Source: Bacteroidota bacterium (GTDB lineage: Bacteria; Bacteroidota; Bacteroidia; Chitinophagales; Chitinophagaceae). From it: DNA of 64,000 bases. Numbering within the stretch: the stretch's first letter is position 1; each line of letters begins with the position of its first letter. The notes beneath the pieces were generated by a model. That model did not search any database, was not told the origin of the DNA, and worked only from the letters and a program-made list of their open reading frames with translations. The stretch covers positions 483,600 to 547,599 of the forward strand of contig JADJSG010000004.1 of the NCBI GenBank assembly GCA_016711825.1, in the 5' to 3' direction. The translations under genes and the position numbers were made by a program. This document shows, one piece after another, positions 8,530 through 17,952 of this stretch.

Positions 8530-9774
8530 ATGCTGACTTTATATTCAAATATCAAACAATTAGTTCAAATAGAAGACAATCATGAACAAAAAATTCATGT
8601 TAAAGGAAATGACATGAAATATTTACCTCTATTGAATGATGCTTGGTTGCTGATAGAAGATGATTGTATCAAAGACTTTGGGGCAATGTCTGAGTTCCCT
8701 GAACATTTAACGTCAGATCAAACAATTGATTGCGAGGGGCAATATATTTTACCGACCTGGTGCGACTCACATACCCATTTGGTTTTTTCGCATTCGCGTG
8801 AGCATGAGTTTGTTGATCGCATTCAAGGCTTGAGTTATGAGCAAATTGCCCAAAAAGGGGGAGGTATACTCAACTCTGCAAATCGGATGCATGATATCAG
8901 CGAAGATGCATTGTTTGACCTTTCACTGCAAAGATTGCATCAGGTGATTAGCATGGGAACAGGTGCTATAGAAATCAAAAGTGGTTATGGGCTTAATACG
9001 GCAGGAGAATTAAAAATGTTGCGTGTGATTAAACGATTAAAAGAACAAAACCTTATACCCATTAAAGCTAGTTTTTTAGCTGCACATACCTACCCCATTG
9101 CTTATAGAGAGAATCATGAAGGGTATCTCAAACTCATCATAGAAGAGATGTTGCCACAAGTTTGCGATGAAGGTTTAGCAGATTATATGGATGTATTTTG
9201 CGAGAAAGGTTTTTTTAATGTTGATGAAACCGATCGTTTGTTGACTGCAGCAGGACGTTACGGGTTGAAACCCAAAATACATGCCAATCAGTTGTATAAC
9301 AGTGGTGGGGTACAAATCGGTGTAAAACACCAGGCTATCAGTGTTGATCATCTTGAAACCATGGATGATGCGGAAGTAGCCTGTTTACAACAATCTGATA
9401 CGATACCCACCTTACTTCCGGGGGCGGCATTTTTTTTAGCCATGCATTACCAGCCAGCACGCAAGTTGATTGACGCTAATTTGCCAGTTGCTTTGGCTAC
9501 TGATTATAACCCAGGTAGTTGCCCAAGTGGCAATATGAATTTTATATTATCACTCGCTTGCACCCAAATGCGTATGACACCTGAAGAAGCCATCAATGCG
9601 GCCACCTTGAATGGAGCGGCTGCCATGGAATACCAACATCAGCTAGGTAGCATTCGAAGGGGTAAACGGGCAAACTTCATCATCACCAAACCGATGTCAA
9701 GCTTGGCTTACCTGCCCTATGCATTTGGTGAAAGTATGATTGACAAAGTAATAATCAATGGAAAACGATGCTGA
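8530..9774 (+). CDS. hutI: imidazolonepropionase
   Basis: Third step of histidine degradation: 4-imidazolone-5-propanoate to N-formimino-L-glutamate. Amidohydrolase-fold metal motif CDSHTHLVFSHSREHEF, then GGGIL, EIKSGYGL, AAHTYP, HANQLYNSGG and the active-site Asp region ATDYNPGSCPSGN. The ATG at 8530 gives a normal N-terminus (414 residues); the one at 8479 would add 17 hydrophobic residues overlapping the aroC start region. No other hut gene is in the window. Confidence 0.95.
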   Translation: MLTLYSNIKQLVQIEDNHEQKIHVKGNDMKYLPLLNDAWLLIEDDCIKDFGAMSEFPEHLTSDQTIDCEGQYILPTWCDSHTHLVFSHSREHEFVDRIQGLSYEQIAQKGGGILNSANRMHDISEDALFDLSLQRLHQVISMGTGAIEIKSGYGLNTAGELKMLRVIKRLKEQNLIPIKASFLAAHTYPIAYRENHEGYLKLIIEEMLPQVCDEGLADYMDVFCEKGFFNVDETDRLLTAAGRYGLKPKIHANQLYNSGGVQIGVKHQAISVDHLETMDDAEVACLQQSDTIPTLLPGAAFFLAMHYQPARKLIDANLPVALATDYNPGSCPSGNMNFILSLACTQMRMTPEEAINAATLNGAAAMEYQHQLGSIRRGKRANFIITKPMSSLAYLPYAFGESMIDKVIINGKRC

Positions 9775-9799
9775 CCTCTATGATACAATACCCCTGGTA

Positions 9800-10939
9800 T
9801 TAAACAGTTGTTTCTGCTGGTATCAAGGATGCATATAATTTTTCATACATAGGGATAATATTATTGATATTGAACTTTTCAGCTTGAGCCAATGCGTTCT
9901 TTTTAAATTGGGCTAATTTTTCTTCGTCTTGTAACAATGCCAAACTAAAAGCAGCCATCGCATCCACATCCCCTACTTCGGTAAGATAACCAGTAACGCC
10001 ATGAATATTGATTTCGGGTATGCCCCCTGCATTGCTTGAAATAACCGGCACCTGACAACCCATGGCTTCCAAAGCGGCTAAGCCAAAACTTTCATAAGCA
10101 CTGGGTAATAAAAATAAATCTGTAATAGATAGGATTTCTTCTAATTTTTCTTGTTTACCTAAAAAACGAATATCATCACAGGTACCTAATTCTCTGCATA
10201 AGGCTTCCATCGACTGCCTTTCAGGGCCATCTCCAATCATCAACAATTTACATGGAAGTTGTTTTCTTACTTTTTCAAAAGTATAAATAACATCTTCCAC
10301 CCTTTTTACTTTCCTAAAGTTTGACACATGGGCAAGTATTTTTTCGCCGTTAGGGGCCAGCATCTTTCTGAAATGATCTTTATTACTTTGTGAAAAACGT
10401 TTAATATCCACAAAGTTGGGAATCACATGTATTTCTTTTTCAATATCGAAATATTGCAATGTTTCTGCTTTTAAATTATCTGATACTGCTGTGATAGCGT
10501 CTGACTCATTGATAGAGAAAGTAACAACGGCCTCATACATTTTATCTTTGCCAACCAAAGTAATATCTGTGCCATGAAGGGTGGTGATATAAGGAATATT
10601 TTTCCCTTTTTTTCTTAAAATCTGATTCGCCAAATAAGCCGAAGAGGCATGTGGTATAGCATAGTGGACATGCAATATTTCGAGACCTTCATTTAAAATT
10701 ACATCTACCATCGTGGAACTAAGAGCCGACTCATAAGGCGGAAAATCAAACAAAGGATAGGTAGGTACTGTCACTTCATGATAAAAGATATTGGGGTGAA
10801 AAGCATCTAAACGTACGGGTTGTTGATAAGTAATAAAATGCACAATATGACCTTTGTCGGCAAGTGCTTTGCCCAATTCTGTTGCTAACACGCCACTTCC
10901 ACCAAAGGTGGGATAACATACGATACCTATTTTCATCAC
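9800..10939 (-). CDS. bshA: N-acetyl-alpha-D-glucosaminyl L-malate synthase
   Basis: GT4 glycosyltransferase making GlcNAc-malate, the first step of bacillithiol synthesis. Opens with MKIGIVCYPTFGGSGVLATELG, then HVHYAIPHASSAYLA, TLHGTDITLVG, HVSNFRKVKRVED and the GT4 E-x7-E motif in PSAYESFGLAALEAMG. Its 379 residues match the family. The window contains no bshB or bshC, so completeness of the pathway is not shown. Confidence 0.93.
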   Translation of the reverse strand: MMKIGIVCYPTFGGSGVLATELGKALADKGHIVHFITYQQPVRLDAFHPNIFYHEVTVPTYPLFDFPPYESALSSTMVDVILNEGLEILHVHYAIPHASSAYLANQILRKKGKNIPYITTLHGTDITLVGKDKMYEAVVTFSINESDAITAVSDNLKAETLQYFDIEKEIHVIPNFVDIKRFSQSNKDHFRKMLAPNGEKILAHVSNFRKVKRVEDVIYTFEKVRKQLPCKLLMIGDGPERQSMEALCRELGTCDDIRFLGKQEKLEEILSITDLFLLPSAYESFGLAALEAMGCQVPVISSNAGGIPEINIHGVTGYLTEVGDVDAMAAFSLALLQDEEKLAQFKKNALAQAEKFNINNIIPMYEKLYASLIPAETTV

Positions 10940-10963
10940 TTAAAAATTAAATTTACTAAAATG

Positions 10964-10971
10964 CAAATTTA
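10964..10971 (-). promoter_or_regulatory. -7 box of bshA promoter
   Basis: TAAATTTG on the minus strand, followed by C, 25 nt before the bshA start. No clear -33 partner. Confidence 0.45.
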
Positions 10972-11108
10972 AAGGATTATTCCTTACCAATAGTGGATAA
11001 TGCTGACAGCATATAGAGATTAGTGATACTGTTACATTGTGAAAAGAAAGTGCGCAAAATTAAAATGGGATTATTGATTTTCATGGGCCTGCTTAGTAAT
11101 TTTACCTC

Positions 11109-11903
11109 ATGCAACAATATTTAGCACTTCTCAACCACCTTTTAGAAAATGGGGCTACAAAAGCAGACCGAACCGGCACCGGCACCATTAGCAGCTTTGG
11201 CTATCAAATGCGTTTTGATTTAAATCAAGGGTTTCCGATGGTGACCACAAAAAAATTGCATCTAAAATCGATTATCTACGAATTATTATGGTTTATCAAA
11301 GGTGATACCAATGTTCAATATCTTCAAGATCATGGGGTAAAAATATGGGACGAATGGGCTGACGAACAAGGAAATCTGGGACCAGTATATGGCAAACAAT
11401 GGCGAAGCTGGGTCGATAAAAATGGACAAACCCATGATCAACTCAAAACCGCCATCGAATTATTAAAACATAACCCCGATAGCAGAAGAATCATTATCAA
11501 CGCATGGAATGTGGGAGATCTTGCAGAAATGGCCCTCATGCCTTGTCATACCCTATTTCAGTTTTATGTAGCCAATGGCAAACTCAGTTGTCAATTGTAC
11601 CAACGGAGCGCTGATGTATTTTTGGGCGTTCCCTTCAATATTGCTTCCTACGCACTTCTTACCATGATGATGGCACAAGTATGCGACCTGCAATTGGGTG
11701 AGTTTATACATACGTTTGGCGATGTACATATTTACACCAATCATCTTGAACAGGTAAAATTGCAACTTAGCCGAACTCCGTATGCCCTTCCAACCATGAA
11801 AATGAACCCTGAAAGAAAAGCACTTGAAGATTTTATTTTTGAAGATTTCACCCTCGAAAACTATGAATCGCACCCCCATATTAAAGGTGCAGTAGCTGTA
11901 TAA
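11109..11903 (+). CDS. thyA: thymidylate synthase
   Basis: Makes dTMP from dUMP using methylene-tetrahydrofolate and releases dihydrofolate. Length of 264 residues equals E. coli ThyA. Catalytic Cys146 is in LMPCHTLFQFYV; DRTGTGT, DSRRIIINAWNV, QLYQRSADVFLGVPFNIASYA and the C-terminal HPHIKGAVAV are all standard. folA follows on the same strand after 222 nt in which I see nothing, so the dihydrofolate produced is recycled by its neighbour. Confidence 0.97.
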   Translation: MQQYLALLNHLLENGATKADRTGTGTISSFGYQMRFDLNQGFPMVTTKKLHLKSIIYELLWFIKGDTNVQYLQDHGVKIWDEWADEQGNLGPVYGKQWRSWVDKNGQTHDQLKTAIELLKHNPDSRRIIINAWNVGDLAEMALMPCHTLFQFYVANGKLSCQLYQRSADVFLGVPFNIASYALLTMMMAQVCDLQLGEFIHTFGDVHIYTNHLEQVKLQLSRTPYALPTMKMNPERKALEDFIFEDFTLENYESHPHIKGAVAV

Positions 11904-12125
11904 TAAAATCAATGCCCTAAATAGATTTGGCATCTCATTGATTAAAAATGGGTCTGTTCTTCAATCACTTTGGGTGAACAGCTTCAGGCATACACGATAA
12001 AAGTAAAAAAGGAGGTATGGCAAAATAGATTATTTTTGTATTCGTGCTGAGCTTTCAAATCTTCACTTCATCATTTTATACCAGTATTTTAAATCAAACA
12101 ATAAGTACCTAAACCAATATTTATC

Positions 12126-12617
12126 ATGAAACTTACACTCATCGTTGCCGCTTCACTCAACAATGTTATTGGTGTCAATAATACATTGCCCTGGCATTTA
12201 CCTGCTGATTTAAAATATTTTAAAAATCTTACTACAGGGCATTCTATTGTAATGGGTCGAAATACATTTGAATCTATTGGCAAACCGCTTCCTAATCGTG
12301 AAAATATTGTATTAACAAGGGTGAAAGATTTTACTATTCCTGGGGTTATTGTCAAAAACACCTTAGAACAAGTATTCGAATACTGTAAAAATAAGCAAGA
12401 AGTTTTTGTTATTGGAGGTGATACCATCTATAAACAAACACTGGCCATGGCTGATACCATTTATCTCACCCGGGTTCACACAACGATCGAACAGGGAGAT
12501 GCCTTTTTCCCTGAATTATCAACAGATATCTGGACAAAAACAGATTCTTATTTTCATGAGAAAGATGAAAAAAATCAATATGATTACACTTTTGAAACTT
12601 GGAAAAAAATACAATAA
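12126..12617 (+). CDS. folA: dihydrofolate reductase
   Basis: NADPH-dependent reduction of dihydrofolate to tetrahydrofolate. 163 residues with LIVAASLNNVIGVNNTLPWHLPADLKYFK, MGRNTFESIGKPLP and the NADPH-binding FVIGGDTIY. Partner of thyA just upstream. A -7-like TATTTTTG at 12031 may start it. Confidence 0.96.
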   Translation: MKLTLIVAASLNNVIGVNNTLPWHLPADLKYFKNLTTGHSIVMGRNTFESIGKPLPNRENIVLTRVKDFTIPGVIVKNTLEQVFEYCKNKQEVFVIGGDTIYKQTLAMADTIYLTRVHTTIEQGDAFFPELSTDIWTKTDSYFHEKDEKNQYDYTFETWKKIQ

Positions 12618-12707
12618 AGAGGGAGTGTTTATTCATGTTGCGTTGAATATGTTCAGGCCATTTCGTACAAAAACATGAAGCCGTTTATGAGCCATTTCAT
12701 GACATCA

Positions 12708-14310
12708 TTACTGAAGTTTTTCAACCGCTTTTTGCAACATCAAATCATCATGACTCATCATCATATATTTTGCATTGCTATTAAAATACAAATTGGCAAA
12801 TGCCGCTTTTAACGCACTCAACAATTTGCTTTTATAATTTGCATATGCATTGAGTTGAAGACTGGGTATATGTTTTTTTAAAAAATCAAAAAACAATTGA
12901 CTCATGATTTGATTCATTTGAAATTCGTTTTCATATTGATTTTCATTTTTAAATACTTGAAATTCATTTTTATGAAAGTAATAATACTGTGCTGCGAAAA
13001 GTTCGGGTAAATTATAATTGTACAATGAATCTAACAAAGCATGCTGTGTAGTATCTAACAATACCTGAATATCAGGTTTAACACCCTCATTGCCAAAAAC
13101 CTCTTTTTTTGCACTTGTATAATAAACCTTTTTGCCTGTTTGCTGGCTGGTATCTATACTGGTGAGTGAACCTTGTACATACCGACTATATATTTCATGC
13201 TGGTACTGTCTTTTGCCTTGACTATAATCTTTTTGGATGCACCTGCCCGATGGCAGATAATATCGCGCCACCGTGATACGGATAGCCGCATGATTAGGCA
13301 ATGAAAATTGTTCTTGTACAAGTCCTTTGCCATAACTACGTCTGCCTATTACAAGCCCCCTATCTAAATCCTGTACTGCGCCAGCCAATATTTCACTGGC
13401 AGAGGCTGAATTTTCGTTTATCAAAATACCCACTGCCCCTTTTTCAAATATACCCTTATTTTTCGAAAGTACTTTTTCTTCATGGTCTTTACTTTTGGTT
13501 GTTAGTAAAGTATGCTCTCCGGGTATTAGCTCATCTAAAATAGAAGTCACTGCATCCATATAGCCTCCGGGATTATCACGCACATCGATGATTAATTTTG
13601 TAATACCCCTGTCAATTAATAACTGTAAAGCCTCTTTAAACTCTTCGTACGTATTTTCAGAAAACATTCGAATAGCGATATAACCGATATCTTTATGCTG
13701 AGGCATCACATAAGAAGCAATGATGCTGCTATAGGCGATGTTTTCTCTTTGCAATTGCAAGTTCACTTGTTTACCATCAGGCTTTCGAATACCCAACATT
13801 ACGGTTGATTTCTTTTTCCTTTTATCAGTTTGATGACTTGCTCGTCTTCCAACTTTTTACCTGCAATAAGGCTATCATCAATTTGTAAAATGATATCCCC
13901 TGCACTGATGCTCGACTTGCTTGCTGGGCTGTTTTGCATCACTGACAAAACGCGCACGCTATCCTGGTATATAAAAACTCAATACCTATTCCATATATAT
14001 TGCCTTCCAGCTCTTCATTTACTCGGTCTGTTTCCTGGGGAGGAATATATACAGTATGAGGGTCTAATGAAGTCAGTATGCCATCGATTCCATTTTCATA
14101 CAATGTATTTTTATCAATACTATCTACATACTTTTCATTCAGTAAGTTGATGAGGTAATCTAAATGGGTTTGATCACTTTTTGATGCTAACAGTCCAGGT
14201 TGATTAAAATAATAACTTGAAGCTATTTTAAATCCTAAAAACATACCTACTATAAGCACCAAAGCAAATAATAAAGGTTGGTAAAAGGGTTTATAGGGTT
14301 GGCTTTCCAC
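12708..14310 (-). CDS. S41 C-terminal processing peptidase, two frameshifts
   Basis: Tail-specific protease: N-terminal membrane anchor (PLLFALVLIVGMFLGF), helical segment, PDZ domain (SVMQNSPASKSSISAGDII) and S41 catalytic domain with the Ser in NENSASASEILAG and the Lys in RRSYGKGLVQEQ. Frame is lost twice by single-base deficits in homopolymers: the T run near 13970 and the A run near 13817. Repair gives about 534 residues, normal for the family. The catalytic dyad is intact. Last gene of the trmB-led minus-strand operon. Confidence 0.88.
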
Positions 14311-14337
14311 GTTAGGTAATCACGAAATAGCAAAAGA

Positions 14338-14667
14338 CTATTCTACAGTAAATGATTTTTTAAGTTCTTTTGCTGCCGTAAAATCTGCTGAGGTAAATTC
14401 GTTGGTACCAACATATAAGGTAACCTCATAGGTGCCGGTAGCGCCCGAAACGATATAATTGTGTCGGAGTACACTATCCATCATTGGACCAGGTTTTAAC
14501 CAAATGAATTTTTCATAATATTCAGAACAATTCAGCAGGTATAAGGTATCTCCTACTTTTACTTTTTCTTTTGAGAAAGTGAAACAAGCCTTGGTAGTCC
14601 CTGTTTTTTTACAAGATGAAAAAGCAAACAAACAAATAATAGACAGTAAAAGAGAAGTGCGTAACAT
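14338..14667 (-). CDS. small lipoprotein with PKD-like fold
   Basis: 109 residues with a lipoprotein signal (LLSIICLFAFSSCKK, Cys19 lipobox) and one domain reading like a short PKD/Ig-like fold (ACFTFSKEKVKVGDTLYLLN, then TGTYEVTLYVG). Probably anchored in the envelope. Lies 27 nt before the S41 protease on the same strand. Function unknown. Confidence 0.7.
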   Translation of the reverse strand: MLRTSLLLSIICLFAFSSCKKTGTTKACFTFSKEKVKVGDTLYLLNCSEYYEKFIWLKPGPMMDSVLRHNYIVSGATGTYEVTLYVGTNEFTSADFTAAKELKKSFTVE

Positions 14668-14727
14668 GTGAGGATACTTTATTTTAGGGATAAAAGTAAT
14701 CGTTTTTTTTAAATTGTAAAAAAGTAT

Positions 14728-15168
14728 TTAGATTATTAATAATTGTCGCATCTTCAAACTATTAGAAACAATATCAAAACAGAAGTCGATTCCTTCCACT
14801 TTTTTTAGAAAAACAGGCAGTTGCTGAATCTTTTCCTGGTATTGAAAATTGCCTTTGAGTAACCAAATAAAGTCAATATTTTTGGCATCAGGCATCATAT
14901 AATTTGTTTTTCGTCGATTGCAAAAAATATAGTGTTCAATCAGTTTTTCTTCATCTTTATATTCAAAAACGGGAAAAAAATGTTGTTGGATTTGTATTTC
15001 CAGCTCATGATTCCGTACAAAAGAAAAAGCAAGACGTTGATTGATATACGATATCAGCTGGTAATATTCAGAGGCGCTCACGATGCCTATCAGGCGTACA
15101 TCTTCAAAAAACTCATCTTCTAAATCTGAGTTATCGAGCACCTGATTTTTGGGTTTACTTATTTTCAT
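14728..15168 (-). CDS. IPExxxVDY-like small protein
   Basis: About 146 residues from the ATG at 15168, which gives the short overlap seen throughout this operon (14 nt with the alkyltransferase-like gene). The text LIGIVSASEYYQLISYINQRLAFSF and the DFIWLL segment resemble the IPExxxVDY family of Bacteroidota proteins, whose function is unknown; assignment is by recalled pattern only. Confidence 0.6.
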   Translation of the reverse strand: MKISKPKNQVLDNSDLEDEFFEDVRLIGIVSASEYYQLISYINQRLAFSFVRNHELEIQIQQHFFPVFEYKDEEKLIEHYIFCNRRKTNYMMPDAKNIDFIWLLKGNFQYQEKIQQLPVFLKKVEGIDFCFDIVSNSLKMRQLLII

Positions 15169-15502
15169 GCGGTGACCAGTAATGGTTTTTAAAATCCTGA
15201 ATTTGATCATCTATAATCTGAATACCTTCGGCCTCCAGCAACTCCTGCATGAGGGTAGGCGTTGCAAAATGATGTTTACCCGTAAGCACCCCATTTCGAT
15301 TGACTACCCGATGGGCTGGCACTGCAGGTTTGGCATGATGACTGGCATTCATAGCCCAACCCACCATTCGCGAAGTCGCTTTTACCCCAATATGATCGGC
15401 AATAGTGCCATAGGTCGATACCTTTCCTTTAGGTATTTGGCGCACCATGGCATATACTTTTTCAATCCATGTAATTGTATCCTGATTATTCGTGGGTTTC
15501 AT
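15155..15502 (-). CDS. alkyltransferase-like protein (ATL), MGMT fold without the acceptor Cys
   Basis: 115 residues matching the DNA-binding domain of O6-alkylguanine-DNA alkyltransferase: IPKGKVSTYGTIAD and RMVGWAMNAS. The active-site PCHRV motif reads PAHRVV here, with Ala replacing the alkyl-accepting Cys. In known ATL proteins this change makes a lesion binder that recruits nucleotide excision repair rather than a methyltransferase. Overlaps the genes on both sides by 14-17 nt. Confidence 0.87.
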   Translation of the reverse strand: MKPTNNQDTITWIEKVYAMVRQIPKGKVSTYGTIADHIGVKATSRMVGWAMNASHHAKPAVPAHRVVNRNGVLTGKHHFATPTLMQELLEAEGIQIIDDQIQDFKNHYWSPHENK

Positions 15503-15698
15503 GCTGATTTGCCTTTAATTGTTTTTGTATATATTGTTGTTTTTTAATGGGGTCAAGTACATTTTTATACGCAAATGGACAATGCAAGCAACCATTGCCG
15601 CAACAATAACCTCTTTTAAGCAAATAAGCGGCTGTAAAAACATACAAACCTTCCTCATTTACATAGAGTTCATCATCATCAAAGAGGGGTTTCTTCAT
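15486..15698 (-). CDS. Cys-rich small protein, DUF5522-like
   Basis: 70 residues with the conserved core GYCCGNGCLHCPFAY typical of the DUF5522 family; the four Cys could bind metal. I chose MKKPLFDDDEL at 15698 as start, giving a 20-nt overlap with the trmB end. Function unknown. Confidence 0.75.
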   Translation of the reverse strand: MKKPLFDDDELYVNEEGLYVFTAAYLLKRGYCCGNGCLHCPFAYKNVLDPIKKQQYIQKQLKANQHETHE

Positions 15699-16373
15699 GA
15701 ACACTTTTTTTAGGAGGCACTACAATGGGCTCTGTAGGCAATTGAAAACTTACATACTTAATAATACGATGATCGGCTAAATGCATTCCTTCGTAAAACG
15801 TTTGAATATTAAGGGGAAAATCAGGCACCCCTTTGCTATAAATATCGGCTTGGTTTTGGATGATAGTACAATGATGGTGAGCAATCATTTCGAGCGTAAA
15901 TTCATATAACTCACTTGAATCAGTTTTAAGATGAATCACGCCCCAGGCTTTAATAATTGTTGATACATGGCCAGAAACTTATGATGTGTCAGGCGATTTT
16001 TGGCTTTGGAAGCCCTTAAAAATGGATCGGGAAAGGTAATCCAGATTTCGCTGATGCTTTGTGGGGCAAAATATTGCAGGATAGTCTCGATACGAATGCG
16101 AAGAAAGCAAACATTTTTTATCAGCTCATTTAAGGCTTTTTGTGCACCCACAAACATCCGATTGCCTTTGATATCTACCCCAATAAAATTTTTAGCGGGA
16201 AAAGCTTTGGCCATATTCACGGTATATTCTCCTTTACCACAAGCGAGTTCTAATACGATGGGATGCTCATTCTGAAAAACGCCTGTCCATTTGTCTGCCA
16301 TGTTTTCAGGAAACTCAAACACATGTTGAAAAGTTTTAATAGCCGCAAAGCGTGTTAATTTTTTAGCTTTCAT
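15679..16373 (-). CDS. trmB: tRNA (guanine-N7)-methyltransferase, one frameshift
   Basis: Methylates G46 of tRNAs using SAM. N-terminal part: LELACGKGEYTVNMAKAFP (SAM loop), FIGVDIKGNRM, WITFPDPF and KNRLTHHKFL. The frame breaks at a G run near 15941: LLKPGA then stop. One extra G gives LLKPGGVIHLKTDS and runs into the C-terminal 86 codons. Repaired length about 231 residues, normal. First gene of a six-gene operon with overlapping junctions. Confidence 0.9.
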
Positions 16374-16450
16374 ACCACGAAATTACAAATTCCCTTATGG
16401 ATGTTTCATTTTTTATTTTAAAAATCTAAATTAAATACCATAGTTCATAT

Positions 16451-16458
16451 TAAATTTG
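16451..16458 (+). promoter_or_regulatory. -7 box of frr promoter
   Basis: TAAATTTG, 19 nt before the frr ATG. The -33 region shows no clear TTTG. Confidence 0.4.
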
Positions 16459-16477
16459 TGATGTAAAAAAAATATTC

Positions 16478-17039
16478 ATGACAGCAGACATTGAAAAATA
16501 CTTAGTCACACAGAAGATAGCATGAAGAAAGCTATTAGCCATTTGGAAGTAGAAATATTAAAAATCAGAGCGGGCAAAGCCTCACCTCAGATGTTAGATG
16601 GCATACAAACCGAATATTATGGTGCACCCACCCCTATTTCGCAAGTGTCAAACATCAGTATTGTAGATGCCCGTACCATCACCATACAACCCTGGGAAAA
16701 GAATATGCTGGCTCCGATTGAAAGAGCGATTATGGCGGCCAATATTGGCATTACCCCACAAAATGATGGGGTGATTATCAAACTCTATTTACCACCATTG
16801 ACAGAAGAACGCAGAAAAGAATTTGTAAAGAAAGTGATGGCAGAAGGTGAACATGCCAAAGTAGCGATTCGCAATATCAGACGTGATAATATGGAAGCTA
16901 TCAAGAAACTACAAAAAGATGGTATGAGTGAAGATTTGGCCAAAGATGCAGAAACAAGAATACAGGCCATGACTGATAAAAAATCATAGAAACAGATCAA
17001 CATTGTGCCAGCAAAGAAAAAGAACTGATGACTGTATAA
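16478..17039 (+). CDS. frr: ribosome recycling factor, two frameshifts
   Basis: Releases ribosomes after termination together with EF-G. ATG at 16478 starts MTADIEKYLVT; one base is missing near 16508, after which EDSMKKAISHLEVEILKIRAGKAS continues. A second base is missing in the A run near 16981; repair gives the normal end KEKELMTV with stop at 17037-17039. Total 187 residues against 185 in E. coli. EYYGAPTP and LPPLTEERRKEF are hallmarks. An essential gene broken twice at homopolymers argues for read errors. The next gene starts 4 nt later. Confidence 0.93.
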
Positions 17040-17042
17040 ACC

Positions 17043-17940
17043 ATGTTTGAAACAGTCAAAGAATATTTACATCACAATTGGTTGTTGGCCATTTCAACAC
17101 CCATCTATACGGTACTTATCTTATTGGAAGTGTTGTTAAGCAATTATCAACACAAAAAGTATTATACCTTCAAAGAAACACTCATGAATTTTTGGCTCAA
17201 TATTGCCAATGCATTACTGGGTTTGAGTATTAAGGTAGGCGTACTGGCTATGCTTGCCTGGTTTTATACTTTTCATATCAATAGTATTGAAGAACCTATT
17301 CTGTACTGGACTTTATTATTTATAGGGCTTGACTGTTGTTTTTATTTTGAACATCGCAGTGAGCATTATTCAAGAATTTTGTGGGCAGTTCATGTCACCC
17401 ATCATTCATCGCAAGAGTTTAATTTAACTACAGGTTTTCGTTCGTCTGTGTTAAGACCATTTGTATCCTGCTGGTTTTTTATACCCCTGGTGCTGCTCGG
17501 TTTTAAACCTTTAGACATTTTGCTCATGGATGCGATTTGTCAGATTTATGGCATCATTGTACACACCCGATACATCAAAAAAATGCCAGTATGGTTTGAA
17601 ACCTTTTTGTGAGTCCATCGCACCATGGGGGCATCAGCAAACAATATCATCTATCTGACAAAAACATGGGAATGGTCCTTTTAAATTTGGGCAAGTTATT
17701 GGTGTACTTTTCAAGCAGAGCTCGATCATGAAAAGGTGGTGTGTAAACCCAAAAACCCTCCATACCCACACCACCCCACACGTATCATCACCCATGAATT
17801 GGAACAATTGTTTCGCGGCCTTTCAAGGTGGCCGCTGTTAAACAGGCACTTCAATACATTTTCAACCCCCAGGATGGGGACCATAAGGGCAAAGAAAAAG
17901 GCAAAAAAAATAAAAAAGAAATGGGGGGAAAAAAAAATAA
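17043..17940 (+). CDS. sterol desaturase / fatty acid hydroxylase family protein, several frameshifts
   Basis: Integral-membrane di-iron hydroxylase. Membrane segments in the first 100 residues; His boxes in FEHRSEHYSRILWAVHVTHHSS. The frame is lost at about 17610 after MPVWFETF; downstream pieces in other frames continue the family (VSPSHH, KNMGMVLL, then HHPTRIITHE near 17775-17805). At least three indels between 17600 and 17750. The true end is unclear: 17880-17960 is a run of A-rich and G/T homopolymers, converging on the O-antigen ligase gene. Substrate unknown. Confidence 0.75.
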
Positions 17941-17952
17941 AAAATTTACAAA

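Noticed and set aside
15679..15939. 86-codon frame as a separate hypothetical gene
   Set aside because: Its sequence VIHLKTDS onward is the normal C-terminus of TrmB; one missing G separates it from the upstream frame.
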